This document shows, one piece after another, positions 15,659 through 23,375 of a stretch of DNA of 23,648 bases (position 1 is its first letter; each line of letters begins with the position of its first letter). The notes beneath the pieces are model-generated. The model was not told the DNA's origin. It made no database searches and saw only the letters and a list, made by a program, of their open reading frames with translations. The position numbers and the translations under genes were made by a program. Source of the DNA: JAYUKV01 sp043764135 (lineage in GTDB: Bacteria; Patescibacteriota; JACMRA01); assembly GCA_043764135.1 (NCBI GenBank), contig JAYUKV010000154.1, forward strand, positions 1 to 23,648, in the 5' to 3' direction.

Positions 15659-15676
15659 AAAGCCTGACCAGGCTTT
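15659..15676. terminator. Bidirectional terminator between two small convergent genes
   Basis: Perfect arms AAAGCCT and AGGCTTT around GACC. A T-rich tract follows on the plus strand (ATTTTCTT) and a TTT tract on the minus strand. It overlaps the stop of the minus-strand gene. Confidence 0.75.
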
Positions 15677-16019
15677 ATTTTCTTAATTCATCTTCAATCT
15701 CCCACACTATTTCTTTAAAAACTGGATTTCTCTCTAAAAAGGCACCAAATTTTTCTTTTTTTAAATCATTTTTAATATATTCAATATATGAAGAGTTAAC
15801 AAATGATCCAGTCTCAACATACTCAGCAAATGATGTTAATAGCTTCATATCTTGTTTTAGCAGATAATCTGCCAATCTCTGTCTAGCAGTAGTGATTTTA
15901 GTCGCGTATGACTTAATTGCTCCTACTTTGGATTGATTAATTCCAAGTTGAGAGGTTTTAGTGTCACGGTTTTGGCTGCCCACACCTCCAGAGAGATTTA
16001 TATTCTTATTCTGATTCAT
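15675..16019 (-). CDS. Small hypothetical protein (114 residues)
   Basis: No family recognised. Residues 1-30 are polar and Asn/Gly/Ser/Gln-rich, probably flexible. Residues 33-113 look all-helical and charged (SYATKITTARQRLADYLLKQ, then KNDLKKEKFGAFLERN and FKEIVWEIEDELRK). No TM or signal segment is present. The start is supported by TTGATA (16054-16049), a 17-base spacer and TAAACT (16031-16026) on the minus strand, which would place the transcription start at or beside the A of the ATG, i.e. leaderless. Possibly a small regulatory or scaffold protein, but that is a guess. Confidence 0.7.
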   Translation of the reverse strand: MNQNKNINLSGGVGSQNRDTKTSQLGINQSKVGAIKSYATKITTARQRLADYLLKQDMKLLTSFAEYVETGSFVNSSYIEYIKNDLKKEKFGAFLERNPVFKEIVWEIEDELRK

Positions 16020-16025
16020 AGTATA

Positions 16026-16054
16026 AGTTTAACTTGCTTTTTAAACTTTATCAA
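16026..16054 (-). promoter_or_regulatory. Promoter for a leaderless transcript of the 114-residue gene
   Basis: TTGATA and TAAACT on the minus strand, spaced 17 bases. Only 6 bases (TATACT) separate the -10 box from ATG 16019, so the message should begin at the start codon. Confidence 0.55.
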
Positions 16055-16129
16055 TTTAATCATTAAATACGAACTTACAAGAAATTTTAACATTTAATTG
16101 TATGTTTAGGCCTTTTAGAAAATAAAAGA

Positions 16130-16147
16130 ATAACCCTTTCGGGTTAT
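16130..16147 (-). terminator. Intrinsic terminator of secY
   Basis: On the minus strand, ATAACCC, a GAAA tetraloop, GGGTTAT, then TCTTTTATTTTC. It begins 5 bases after the secY stop. Confidence 0.85.
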
Positions 16148-16151
16148 CATA

Positions 16152-18020
16152 TTAAAACTTAGAATATCTTTCGTAGTCGGCAATCGATGTTTCAGCGTCA
16201 AGATTTCTTACAATCTCAAGAGATGTTGAAACAATGATGAACAAGATTGTACCTTGAATTACATTGAAAATTGTTGTCTGAGACATGAATAAAGCAGGAA
16301 TCAGATATGGCGATATGGCTATCAATGCTGTAAATAATGATCCTGGCAAAATAACTCTGGCAGTCTTAGACTCCAAGAATTCTTCTGTCAATTTACCAGG
16401 ATTTACACCAGGAATATAAGCACCTGTCTTTTGTAAATCTTTTGCAATTCTTTCTGATGAGTTTTGAACAACTAATGTAAAGAAGTAATTGAAGAAGATA
16501 ATTAAGAAGAAGAAGAATAAGTAATAAGCAAGTATTCCATTAAATCTTAAACCACCTTCAGGTAGGAAACCTGGGTTAAAATTAAAACCTGGAGTCTTGA
16601 TTCTATTACCAAACAATGTTAATCCTGTATCAAGTTCATTTTTAAAATCTGAATTTTTAAATGTAGATAAGTTAAAAGCGAACAACTCTTGACCATCAGT
16701 TGTATTGATATTTTTCGCAGATGTCAATTGTTTTGCATCAGCTGAGATAAATGTGTTCAAGTAGTTCCACTTTGGCGCACTTTGTGCAGCGGTGTATTGT
16801 TCTATTTGGAATGGAGTCGCACTTTGTGTTGCCTCAGTTGTTGAAGCTTGGAAGTCTTTTATCTCTTTACCATAACATCTTGCTTGTAGCTCCTCAGTTT
16901 TATTAAATCTATTATTAGATTGATTTAAATTATCTTGAGACATAAAACATCTCAAGTCTGCAGTAGTATTCTTTAACCCATCTATATTAGAGAAAGCAGT
17001 TAAGTTATTAAGTACAACTGGAGTTGCAATAAATGCTACAGCAATGATAATACCCATTAATCCTGCACCTGTAATTCTGATCGGTAGAGAAGAAGAAACT
17101 GAACCTGTCATTCTAGAAGCACCTTCTGTATGTCCTCTTCTTGCATATAATATAGTGATCTTTTTGATAGCTTCGTTAACAAATATTACAGCAAATAATG
17201 AAAATATTGATACAAAAACCATTAATAAGAATTCTCTGAATACTTGATGTGTAGAAGATCTAAAGAATACATCTAGGAAAAAATTCCAAGCATTGTTAAG
17301 TGCGTTATTCTTAAAGTCAATAGCTGTTAATCCATCTTTAAATCTAGTCCAAGCTGAACCAAAACCTTCAAATGCTTGACCGTAATAAATAGGTAATGAG
17401 CTTAATGATGAAATAAGTACAAGCAAAGAAGCACCATTAGCAATTTTAGTTTCTGAGATAATTTCAGAAATCCACATTAAGAACAATGTTCCAGCTGCAA
17501 GACAAGATGATAAGAAAATCAAATAAGCAATTGAAGTAGGATTATAAGTAAAGTTCTGTAATGCAGGTACTGATTCAAATGGATTTTTACCATTAGTGAT
17601 AGATCCAGAAACTACATTCATTAAAATTACAAATCCGTTCACAAATGCAAGAATCAAAGCAAGTAATCTTGTGTATTGATTCATCTTCATTTGAGCGGCT
17701 GTTCCACCTTCTTCTTGAAGCTTAGTTAATGATGGTACAATTACAGTTAATAATTGAATTACAATTGATGCTGTAATATAGGGACCAATTCCTAACATAC
17801 CTACTGATACAGATCCATAGCCTGCCCCAAGTACAGTATTAAGAAAGTTTGAGATTTCATCTCCTCCTCTGTTATTAGCTAATTGAATAAAGTCTTTAAT
17901 GTTAACAAAAGGCAACGGAATATAAAGAACAAGTCTACAAGCAATTGCAAGCGCTAGCACTAACAATACTTTTCCTCTTAGTTCTTTATCCGTAAATAAA
18001 ATAAATAATCGACGAAACAT
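16152..18020 (-). CDS. secY: SecY translocon channel with large extracytoplasmic insertion
   Basis: 622 residues, against about 430 for typical SecY, the channel subunit of the general secretion pathway. The N-terminus, the TM2-TM3 region with SVGMLGIGPYITASIVIQLL (72-91) and EEGG (103-106), the TM6-TM7 loop (YARRGHTEGASRM, 292-304), TM7 (about 313-338), the TM8-TM9 loop (GAYIPGVNPGKLTEEFL, 533-549) and the last TM follow the family. About 155 residues (338-493) lie between TM7 and TM8, where Escherichia coli has a loop of a few tens of residues. By SecY topology this is outside the cytoplasm; it holds two cysteines (358 and 382). The gene is alone, with a consensus promoter and its own terminator, rather than in a ribosomal-protein operon. 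Confidence 0.93.
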   Translation of the reverse strand: MFRRLFILFTDKELRGKVLLVLALAIACRLVLYIPLPFVNIKDFIQLANNRGGDEISNFLNTVLGAGYGSVSVGMLGIGPYITASIVIQLLTVIVPSLTKLQEEGGTAAQMKMNQYTRLLALILAFVNGFVILMNVVSGSITNGKNPFESVPALQNFTYNPTSIAYLIFLSSCLAAGTLFLMWISEIISETKIANGASLLVLISSLSSLPIYYGQAFEGFGSAWTRFKDGLTAIDFKNNALNNAWNFFLDVFFRSSTHQVFREFLLMVFVSIFSLFAVIFVNEAIKKITILYARRGHTEGASRMTGSVSSSLPIRITGAGLMGIIIAVAFIATPVVLNNLTAFSNIDGLKNTTADLRCFMSQDNLNQSNNRFNKTEELQARCYGKEIKDFQASTTEATQSATPFQIEQYTAAQSAPKWNYLNTFISADAKQLTSAKNINTTDGQELFAFNLSTFKNSDFKNELDTGLTLFGNRIKTPGFNFNPGFLPEGGLRFNGILAYYLFFFFLIIFFNYFFTLVVQNSSERIAKDLQKTGAYIPGVNPGKLTEEFLESKTARVILPGSLFTALIAISPYLIPALFMSQTTIFNVIQGTILFIIVSTSLEIVRNLDAETSIADYERYSKF

Positions 18021-18042
18021 ATTTGATTGAATAATAATTACA

Positions 18043-19392
18043 CTATATTATATTTTCTTTACCTATTTTGTCAAAAATAAAATTCAATAAAAACTCTTTT
18101 ACATTCAAAATTAAAATCTTAAACCCATCAATTTCAATCTCACTTGAATTATCATCTTGGGTAATTATATATCCTTTTTTTAATTTAAAATATTTCATAG
18201 AGCTGATCAAACCTCTAATTTCCCGCTGATAAGTTTGGTCATCAGCAATAGATTTGGTAACTTGAATAACAGTTTCAACCTTTCCAGATACAAGTGAGTT
18301 TTTAAGTACAAAATCACACACATAATCATTTGAATCTTTGTAAAAAAATATTTCCAAATTTGGAATCCTCAATAAGTATTGAAAAACTAAAGCTTCGAGC
18401 AAAACTCCGGTATTTTCAGATTGTCTATACCTCACAGTATTGTATATTCCATTATCTATTATATAAAATTTTTTTTCAACTAAGTGTGATTTTCTGAAAG
18501 ATTCTGTATATTTTGAAATTGATCTTCCCAAATATATATTTTGTATTGAATCATATAGAGTATAGATATAATTTTTTTCAAACTTAAAACCAATAGATTT
18601 TGCATTATTACTAATTTTATTTAAAGATATTGTATTGGTATTATTCTGGATAATTTCCTGACAAAAATACTTTAATAATTCAATATTAAGAATTTTGTAT
18701 CTTTCTTGTAAGTCCTTTTGAATAAGCGTATTATAGTATGACTGCAACAAGTTAATTTTTTCAAGGGTGTTGTTGTTAAGAACAACAGATGGATAACCTC
18801 CAAATTCTATATATTCATTATAATACTTTAATAACAAGCCCTGATTGTTAACAAAATTATTAAAATCAATATTTTTAAATTTTAAAAACTCTTCAAAAGA
18901 AAGTGTAAATATATCCAAATTAATACTCCTACCTCTCAATGATGTGGCTATGTCAGATGTTAGAAACTTAGAATTTGAACCTGTTAAATATATATTTTTT
19001 GACACAGAATCATGAATTCTTCTTACAAACTTTTCCCAATTATCTATATTTTGGATCTCGTCTAAGAAAAAATAACAATCACTTAAAGAGATGTCTGGCT
19101 TTAACTCTTGATATGCAATAAGTAAACTATTTAAATCGGTTATATCAGCCTGTAACAATCTTTCATCTTCAAAGTTTATATAAATTATATTTTCTTTTGG
19201 GATACCTTTAGAAAATAATTCTTTAATCTTTATATACATTAAGTAGGTTTTACCACTTCTTCTTGGTCCAATAATTGTAATTATCTCCCTTTGAATATCT
19301 GGAACTATTAAGTCTCTTGCTTTGACTTCAGGTAATGTAGAAGATTGAAATTGTAGTATTAATTCTTTAAAAACATATTTAAAATTAATCAT
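18043..19392 (-). CDS. AAA+ ATPase of the COG1373/DUF4143 type
   Basis: 449 residues. The N-terminal P-loop domain has Walker A GPRRSGKT (42-49), a YINFEDERL segment (71-79), Walker B FFLDEIQ (108-114), a YLTGSNSKF sensor-like segment (135-143) and SLRGR (151-155), the characteristic order of this family. The C-terminal half (about 200-400) fits DUF4143, including a GGYPSVVL segment near 205 and a late nuclease-like stretch (CDFVLKN) found in these proteins. Cellular role is not established for the family; members are often scattered, variably present genes. It is AT-rich even for this window. A promoter inside a perfect palindrome lies directly upstream, and its 3' end contains the secY promoter. 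Confidence 0.88.
   Translation of the reverse strand: MINFKYVFKELILQFQSSTLPEVKARDLIVPDIQREIITIIGPRRSGKTYLMYIKIKELFSKGIPKENIIYINFEDERLLQADITDLNSLLIAYQELKPDISLSDCYFFLDEIQNIDNWEKFVRRIHDSVSKNIYLTGSNSKFLTSDIATSLRGRSINLDIFTLSFEEFLKFKNIDFNNFVNNQGLLLKYYNEYIEFGGYPSVVLNNNTLEKINLLQSYYNTLIQKDLQERYKILNIELLKYFCQEIIQNNTNTISLNKISNNAKSIGFKFEKNYIYTLYDSIQNIYLGRSISKYTESFRKSHLVEKKFYIIDNGIYNTVRYRQSENTGVLLEALVFQYLLRIPNLEIFFYKDSNDYVCDFVLKNSLVSGKVETVIQVTKSIADDQTYQREIRGLISSMKYFKLKKGYIITQDDNSSEIEIDGFKILILNVKEFLLNFIFDKIGKENII
18047..18074 (-). promoter_or_regulatory. Consensus promoter of secY inside the upstream gene's end
   Basis: On the minus strand, perfect TTGACA (18074-18069), a 16-base spacer and perfect TATAAT (18052-18047). 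Both boxes lie in the last codons of the upstream AAA ATPase gene. The start near 18040 gives about a 20-base leader. Confidence 0.8.
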
Positions 19393-19400
19393 ATAAAGAA

Positions 19401-19429
19401 AGTTTATTCTTATTCTTTCTTTCTGTCAA
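19401..19429 (-). promoter_or_regulatory. Promoter of the AAA ATPase gene
   Basis: On the minus strand, perfect TTGACA (19429-19424), a 17-base spacer and TAAACT (19406-19401). Only 8 bases separate the -10 box from ATG 19392, so the transcript is probably leaderless. Confidence 0.65.
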
Positions 19430-19438
19430 AGAAAGAAT
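19412..19438. promoter_or_regulatory. Perfect 11-base inverted repeat over the -35 box: candidate operator
   Basis: ATTCTTTCTTT (19412-19422) and AAAGAAAGAAT (19428-19438) are exact reverse complements around CTGTC. The TTGACA of the ATPase promoter sits across the centre. It is placed as an operator would be; a hairpin role is less likely because it lies upstream of the transcription start. Confidence 0.55.
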
Positions 19439-19501
19439 ACCGACTTTAAAATTAAGATCAAATATTATATCTCTTTGATTATTCATATAGAATTATAGTT
19501 T

Positions 19502-19526
19502 AAAAATAAAAAACCCTTTCGGGAAT
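19502..19526 (-). terminator. Intrinsic terminator of the sigma-TsaE gene
   Basis: On the minus strand, CCC-GAAA-GGG (partly extended by A-T pairs beyond two mismatches), then TTTTTTATTTTTA. The core stem is short but the U-run is long. Confidence 0.6.
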
Positions 19527-19528
19527 TT

Positions 19529-21691
19529 CTATTTCTTACCAATTGAAGAATCTTCTTTTACTTTGAAGACGTGTTTTGCTTTCTTATCAATTGAGATATC
19601 TATAGCCATATATTGTCTTCCTATATATGTCATAAACTCTTTGTCATTGATAATTGACTCAGCCCATTCTACAAAGATTATAAAATCTGTTTTAACAAAT
19701 TGCTCTGTTAATTCATCTTTTGTTTGCTCTGTAAGATGTCCTTCGAAACGATCAAGATCGTAATGCATCAAACCTTGGAAGTTTTTAGCTTTTATATTAC
19801 TTGTTTCTGGGAATAGATAGATATTACAAGTAGTATAAGTTGGAGAAGTTACCTCTTCTGGATCTCCACTTAATAACTTGAACACTTCTTTAATCAATGT
19901 AGTTTTACCTACACCTCTATCTCCAGTTAATAAGAAAACTGCATTAACATTATTAACAATTCTAGAATAAATCATCTTGGCTGTTTCTTCTAGTGAAATA
20001 GCTTTGTTGATATTTACTGAGATTACTGGAACATAATCTTTAGTTAATTCTTTAGATGAATACTTGTTAGGCTTAACTCCTTCAATGAAGTCGATTAACT
20101 TATACGATTCTTCGTGTTCTCTGATCTTTTTAAGTGCTGCATCTTCGATTTGTCTTACACGCTCTCTTGTTACTTTGAATACATCTCCAATTTCTTCGAG
20201 TGTATGAGTAACATTAGTACCATCTAATCCAAATCTAAGTAGTATTACTTTCTTCTCTCTTGGTTCTAAGATATCATCGATGATAGACATTATGTGGTCC
20301 CTAAGAATTCTGTTTGAAGCAGTATCTATAGGCATTGGTGTTTTATCATCTTCTAACATTTCTACTACTTGAGTATCAGAATCTTCTGAAAAACCAATAT
20401 TAGTATCAATTGAAACAGTATCTTGGCTTATTCTGTTGAAGTAGTAAATAGTATCAGTATCAACATCTAACTTCTCAGCTAATTCATCTACTGTTGGTTC
20501 TCTACCTAGTAAAGATTCAAGCTCTCTTTTTTCCTTCTTAAATCTGTTTAGCTTTTCTTCAACGTGAACAGGAAGTCTTACTGGTCTTGACTGATCAGCC
20601 AAAGCTCTTCTAATCGATTGATCAATCCAATAAGAGGCATAAGTAGAGAATTTATAACCCTTTCTCCAATCAAACTTCTCAACAGCTCTAAATAGACCCA
20701 TATTACCTTCTTGAATTAAATCTAGAAAGGCAAGATTACGACCCATGTACTTCTTTGCATTATGCACAACTAACTTTAAGTTGGCATGAGTAAGCTCTCT
20801 TTTTGCAGATTGATCGCCTTGTTCAATTCTTCTAGCTAGATCAATTTCTTGATCTTTAGTTAAAACTGGGTATCTTGAAACGTCTCTAATATAGTTTTGG
20901 ATTACATCATCGTTTAAAGTTTGTCCATGAATATCACCGGCATAACCACCTTTTAATAATTCTTCATACTCTGCTTCTCTTTTTGTTAATGAATCTTGAT
21001 TTGCTTCTAGCGATGACCACAAATCATCTAATGTAGAATCAAAAGTTAAAGGAGCACCAGAATCTTCGCATAAATCGATAATATCTTCTAAAAGATTGAT
21101 GTCTTTTTCTGGAAATGGAAATATTTCTAATAGTTCATCTTCTGAGACAAAGTTTCTAGTAACACCATTTGCAATCATCTTTACAATTTGCAATTGGAAT
21201 TCTGGAGATTGAGCTTGAAAATCTGGATATAGAGCTCCCTCCGAGTCGATGAATTTTTTTAATGTTCTACTTTTTGTTTTTGAGGTACGTTTTTTAGTTA
21301 CCTTTTTCATTTTAATTTTTACACCATCTTCAGTAACTCTGTATCTGTAATTACCTAATTCAGAAACTGACAAATCATTTAATGCTCTTTCTCTATTTTT
21401 TTCTGAAGTTGAGACTAAGTTTAGTCCAATAATTCCTTTACGAGTTACTAGTTCTTTGCTTTCTTTTTTTGTAGTACCTGCTTCTTTAGCGGACTTCTTT
21501 TTTTCTTCAAGTTCCTCTTGGGATTTTTTTGACTTGAAAATTCTTGTAATTTTTGGAACCCGTACACGAGTTGTCTTTGCAGAACCTATTGTTAATCGTT
21601 TTCGATTAGCTGACGAACGTCGTGCTTTGTCGTCGCTATCTATTTGATTATTGCTATTATCCAGTGAATCAGCTATTGTTGTTTTCGCCAT
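19529..21691 (-). CDS. rpoD: Primary sigma factor (RpoD-type) fused to a C-terminal TsaE ATPase domain
   Basis: 720 residues in one uninterrupted frame. Residues 1-250 are a Lys/Arg/Ser-rich, low-complexity then helical extension. Sigma regions follow in order: 1.2 (about 260-295, IQNYIRDVSRYPVLTKDQE), 2 (296-368, including DLIQEGNMGLFRAVEKFDW and YKFSTYASYWIDQSIRRAL), 3 (about 372-445) and 4 (455-535, with helix-turn-helix TLEEIGDVFKVTRERVRQIE). After a short linker, residues 555-705 form a TsaE-type P-loop domain: Walker A GDRGVGKTT (590-598), SPTYT (616-620), HYDLDR (643-648) and VEWAE (674-678). TsaE is the ATPase that with TsaB and TsaD makes t6A in ANN-decoding tRNAs. Sigma and TsaE are normally separate proteins. 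Both parts keep their key residues, so both may work. TTGACA at 21756-21751 is the likely -35 box. Confidence 0.95.
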   Translation of the reverse strand: MAKTTIADSLDNSNNQIDSDDKARRSSANRKRLTIGSAKTTRVRVPKITRIFKSKKSQEELEEKKKSAKEAGTTKKESKELVTRKGIIGLNLVSTSEKNRERALNDLSVSELGNYRYRVTEDGVKIKMKKVTKKRTSKTKSRTLKKFIDSEGALYPDFQAQSPEFQLQIVKMIANGVTRNFVSEDELLEIFPFPEKDINLLEDIIDLCEDSGAPLTFDSTLDDLWSSLEANQDSLTKREAEYEELLKGGYAGDIHGQTLNDDVIQNYIRDVSRYPVLTKDQEIDLARRIEQGDQSAKRELTHANLKLVVHNAKKYMGRNLAFLDLIQEGNMGLFRAVEKFDWRKGYKFSTYASYWIDQSIRRALADQSRPVRLPVHVEEKLNRFKKEKRELESLLGREPTVDELAEKLDVDTDTIYYFNRISQDTVSIDTNIGFSEDSDTQVVEMLEDDKTPMPIDTASNRILRDHIMSIIDDILEPREKKVILLRFGLDGTNVTHTLEEIGDVFKVTRERVRQIEDAALKKIREHEESYKLIDFIEGVKPNKYSSKELTKDYVPVISVNINKAISLEETAKMIYSRIVNNVNAVFLLTGDRGVGKTTLIKEVFKLLSGDPEEVTSPTYTTCNIYLFPETSNIKAKNFQGLMHYDLDRFEGHLTEQTKDELTEQFVKTDFIIFVEWAESIINDKEFMTYIGRQYMAIDISIDKKAKHVFKVKEDSSIGKK

Positions 21692-21727
21692 ATTTTTGTG
21701 CTTGACTTTTTTGATAAATCTCTATAA

Positions 21728-21756
21728 ATTGTTATCTAAATTAATACCATTGTCAA
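21728..21756 (-). promoter_or_regulatory. Probable promoter of the sigma-TsaE gene
   Basis: On the minus strand, perfect TTGACA (21756-21751), a 17-base spacer and AACAAT (21733-21728, four of six matches). The leader would be about 30 bases. The region is shared with the divergent FKBP gene. Confidence 0.45.
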
Positions 21757-21775
21757 ATATTAAAAAAATATACCT

Positions 21776-22378
21776 ATGAAATCAAATAATTTTTCAGAAA
21801 AAATGAAGGATCCAATCTTCAAAAAGCATTTTACTTATTCCATGATTTACCTTTTAATATCACTGTTTATAGTCACAGTTGGTGTTGTTTCGGCTAATGA
21901 TTTAACTAACCCAGCACTAGAGATTTCTCAGAAAGATAAAAGAATAAAAGATGCAGCTGATAGTGCAAAAAAAGCAGCTCAAGAATCAAAAACAAAAGTT
22001 GAAGAACTTATCAAAACTGTAAAGCCAGATCTTAAAATTGAAACTTTAACGGAAGGAACTGGTGAAGTTGTTGAAATGGGTGACTCATTAAAAGTAAATT
22101 ACAGAGGAACAAACACTAAAGGTGTAGAATTTGACTCTTCATACAAAGAAGGAAGAACACCGTTTGATCTTGATAATATCGGAGGATCATCAGTTATCGC
22201 AGGTTGGAATGCAGGGTTAATTGGAATGAAAGCAGGTGGAAAATACAAGTTATTTATCCCATCTAAGCACGCATATGGCGATCAAGCTAGAGGAGACGCA
22301 ATACCTGCTAATGAAGATTTAACTTTTGAGATAGAAGTCTTAGCAGTAGACAAAACCAAAAATACTTACAAGAATTAG
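21776..22378 (+). CDS. Membrane-anchored FKBP-type peptidyl-prolyl isomerase
   Basis: 200 residues. Residues 1-19 are polar and basic, residues 20-40 form a hydrophobic signal anchor ending VVSAND, and residues 50-85 are a charged Lys/Ala/Glu helix that probably acts as a spacer. The FKBP domain spans about 93-192. It shows VNYRGTNTKGVEFDSS (107-122), VIAGWNAGLIGMKAGGK (140-156) with the active-site Trp144, SKHAYG (163-168) and the closing strand TFEIEVLAV. It should catalyse prolyl cis-trans isomerisation and help fold exported proteins outside the membrane. The AGGAG for the next gene overlaps its TAG stop, so it is co-transcribed with the alaS fragment. Whether a signal peptidase cuts after Ala40 cannot be told. 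Confidence 0.92.
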   Translation: MKSNNFSEKMKDPIFKKHFTYSMIYLLISLFIVTVGVVSANDLTNPALEISQKDKRIKDAADSAKKAAQESKTKVEELIKTVKPDLKIETLTEGTGEVVEMGDSLKVNYRGTNTKGVEFDSSYKEGRTPFDLDNIGGSSVIAGWNAGLIGMKAGGKYKLFIPSKHAYGDQARGDAIPANEDLTFEIEVLAVDKTKNTYKN

Positions 22379-22382
22379 GAGA
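22377..22382 (+). promoter_or_regulatory. Shine-Dalgarno site of alaS overlapping the FKBP stop
   Basis: AGGAGA lies 5 bases before ATG 22388 and shares its AG with the TAG stop of the upstream gene. This is one of only two strong Shine-Dalgarno sites seen in the window. Confidence 0.8.
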
Positions 22383-22387
22383 TAATT

Positions 22388-23302
22388 ATGAAGATAACTA
22401 GTAGAGAATTAAGACAAAAGTTTTTGGATTTCTACAAGAGTAAAGGGCATGCAATATTGCCCTCTGCTTCTTTAGTACCCAAAGAAGACCCAACTGTACT
22501 TTACAATACAGCAGGAATGCAACCTATAATCCCATATTTGTTAGGTCAAAAGCACCCTCAAGGCGTAAGACTAGCAAACTCTCAAAAATGTATTCGTACC
22601 GATGATATTGAAGAAATAGGAGATAATAGACATTTATCTTTTTTTGAAATGTTGGGATCTTGGTCATTGGGAGAGTATTTTAAGGAAGATTCTATAACTT
22701 GGGGATTTGAATTCTTAACCTCTAAAGAATGGTTAGGACTTGACCCTGAGAGGTTATACATGACTGTCTATAAAGGTAATTTAGAATCAGGAGTAGAGCC
22801 AGACTATGAGGCTATTGAAATCTGGAAAAAGTGTTTTGCAACTCTTGATATTGAAGCTAATATAGGTGTTGAATATGACTTCAAGAACAAAATTGGAGAT
22901 AAATATATTTACAAAATCACTCAGAAATCAGGAAAAGATAACTGGTGGGGATTGCCTTATAAAGGACCTTGTGGACCTTGTTCTGAAATATATTATCTTT
23001 TGGACAAACATGATACAGATTTTCAAGAATCTATTCTTCCTAACTTAAATGTAGATGAGGTTGAACAATGGCTAGATGATAATGTAGTAGAAATATGGAA
23101 TCATGTATTTATGCAATTTATTGGCGAAAGAAACTCTAACAAAGAACCTATAAATCTAGAACCATTAACCAATAAAAACATTGATACAGGTATGGGATTT
23201 GAGAGAACTTTAGCAGCTTTAAATGGATATGATAATGTCTATCAAACAGATGCAATGAGTCCAATTGTTGACGTAGTAAATAAATACTCTAGAGTAGAAT
23301 AA
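22388..23302 (+). CDS. alaS: Alanyl-tRNA synthetase, catalytic core only
   Basis: 304 residues against roughly 870 for a bacterial AlaRS. The class II catalytic core is complete: the N-terminal motif region (FLDFYKSKGHAILPSASLVP), NTAGMQPIIPYLLG (40-53), SQKCIRTDDIEEIGDNRH (65-82) with SFFEMLGSWSLGEYF, GPCGPCSEIYY (193-203), WNHVFMQF (237-244) and motif 3 GMGFER (268-273). The protein then stops at TAA about 30 residues later, where the tRNA-recognition, editing and C-Ala domains should follow. No frame downstream continues the homology, and a new promoter and ribosome site start the next gene. Either the remaining domains are encoded elsewhere (a split AlaRS) or this is a minimal form. Aminoacylation of tRNA-Ala by this piece alone is uncertain. 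Confidence 0.92.
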   Translation: MKITSRELRQKFLDFYKSKGHAILPSASLVPKEDPTVLYNTAGMQPIIPYLLGQKHPQGVRLANSQKCIRTDDIEEIGDNRHLSFFEMLGSWSLGEYFKEDSITWGFEFLTSKEWLGLDPERLYMTVYKGNLESGVEPDYEAIEIWKKCFATLDIEANIGVEYDFKNKIGDKYIYKITQKSGKDNWWGLPYKGPCGPCSEIYYLLDKHDTDFQESILPNLNVDEVEQWLDDNVVEIWNHVFMQFIGERNSNKEPINLEPLTNKNIDTGMGFERTLAALNGYDNVYQTDAMSPIVDVVNKYSRVE

Positions 23303-23347
23303 ATTTCTAAATTTAAGAAAATAGTTAATATAGTGTATTATCAAATG

Positions 23348-23375
23348 TTGACCAATATAACTAAGTGTGTTAAAT
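23348..23375 (+). promoter_or_regulatory. Possible promoter of the last ORF
   Basis: TTGACC (23348-23353), a 16-base spacer and TTAAAT (23370-23375). It shows that the ORF at 23417 is probably a separate transcription unit from the alaS fragment. Confidence 0.45.
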
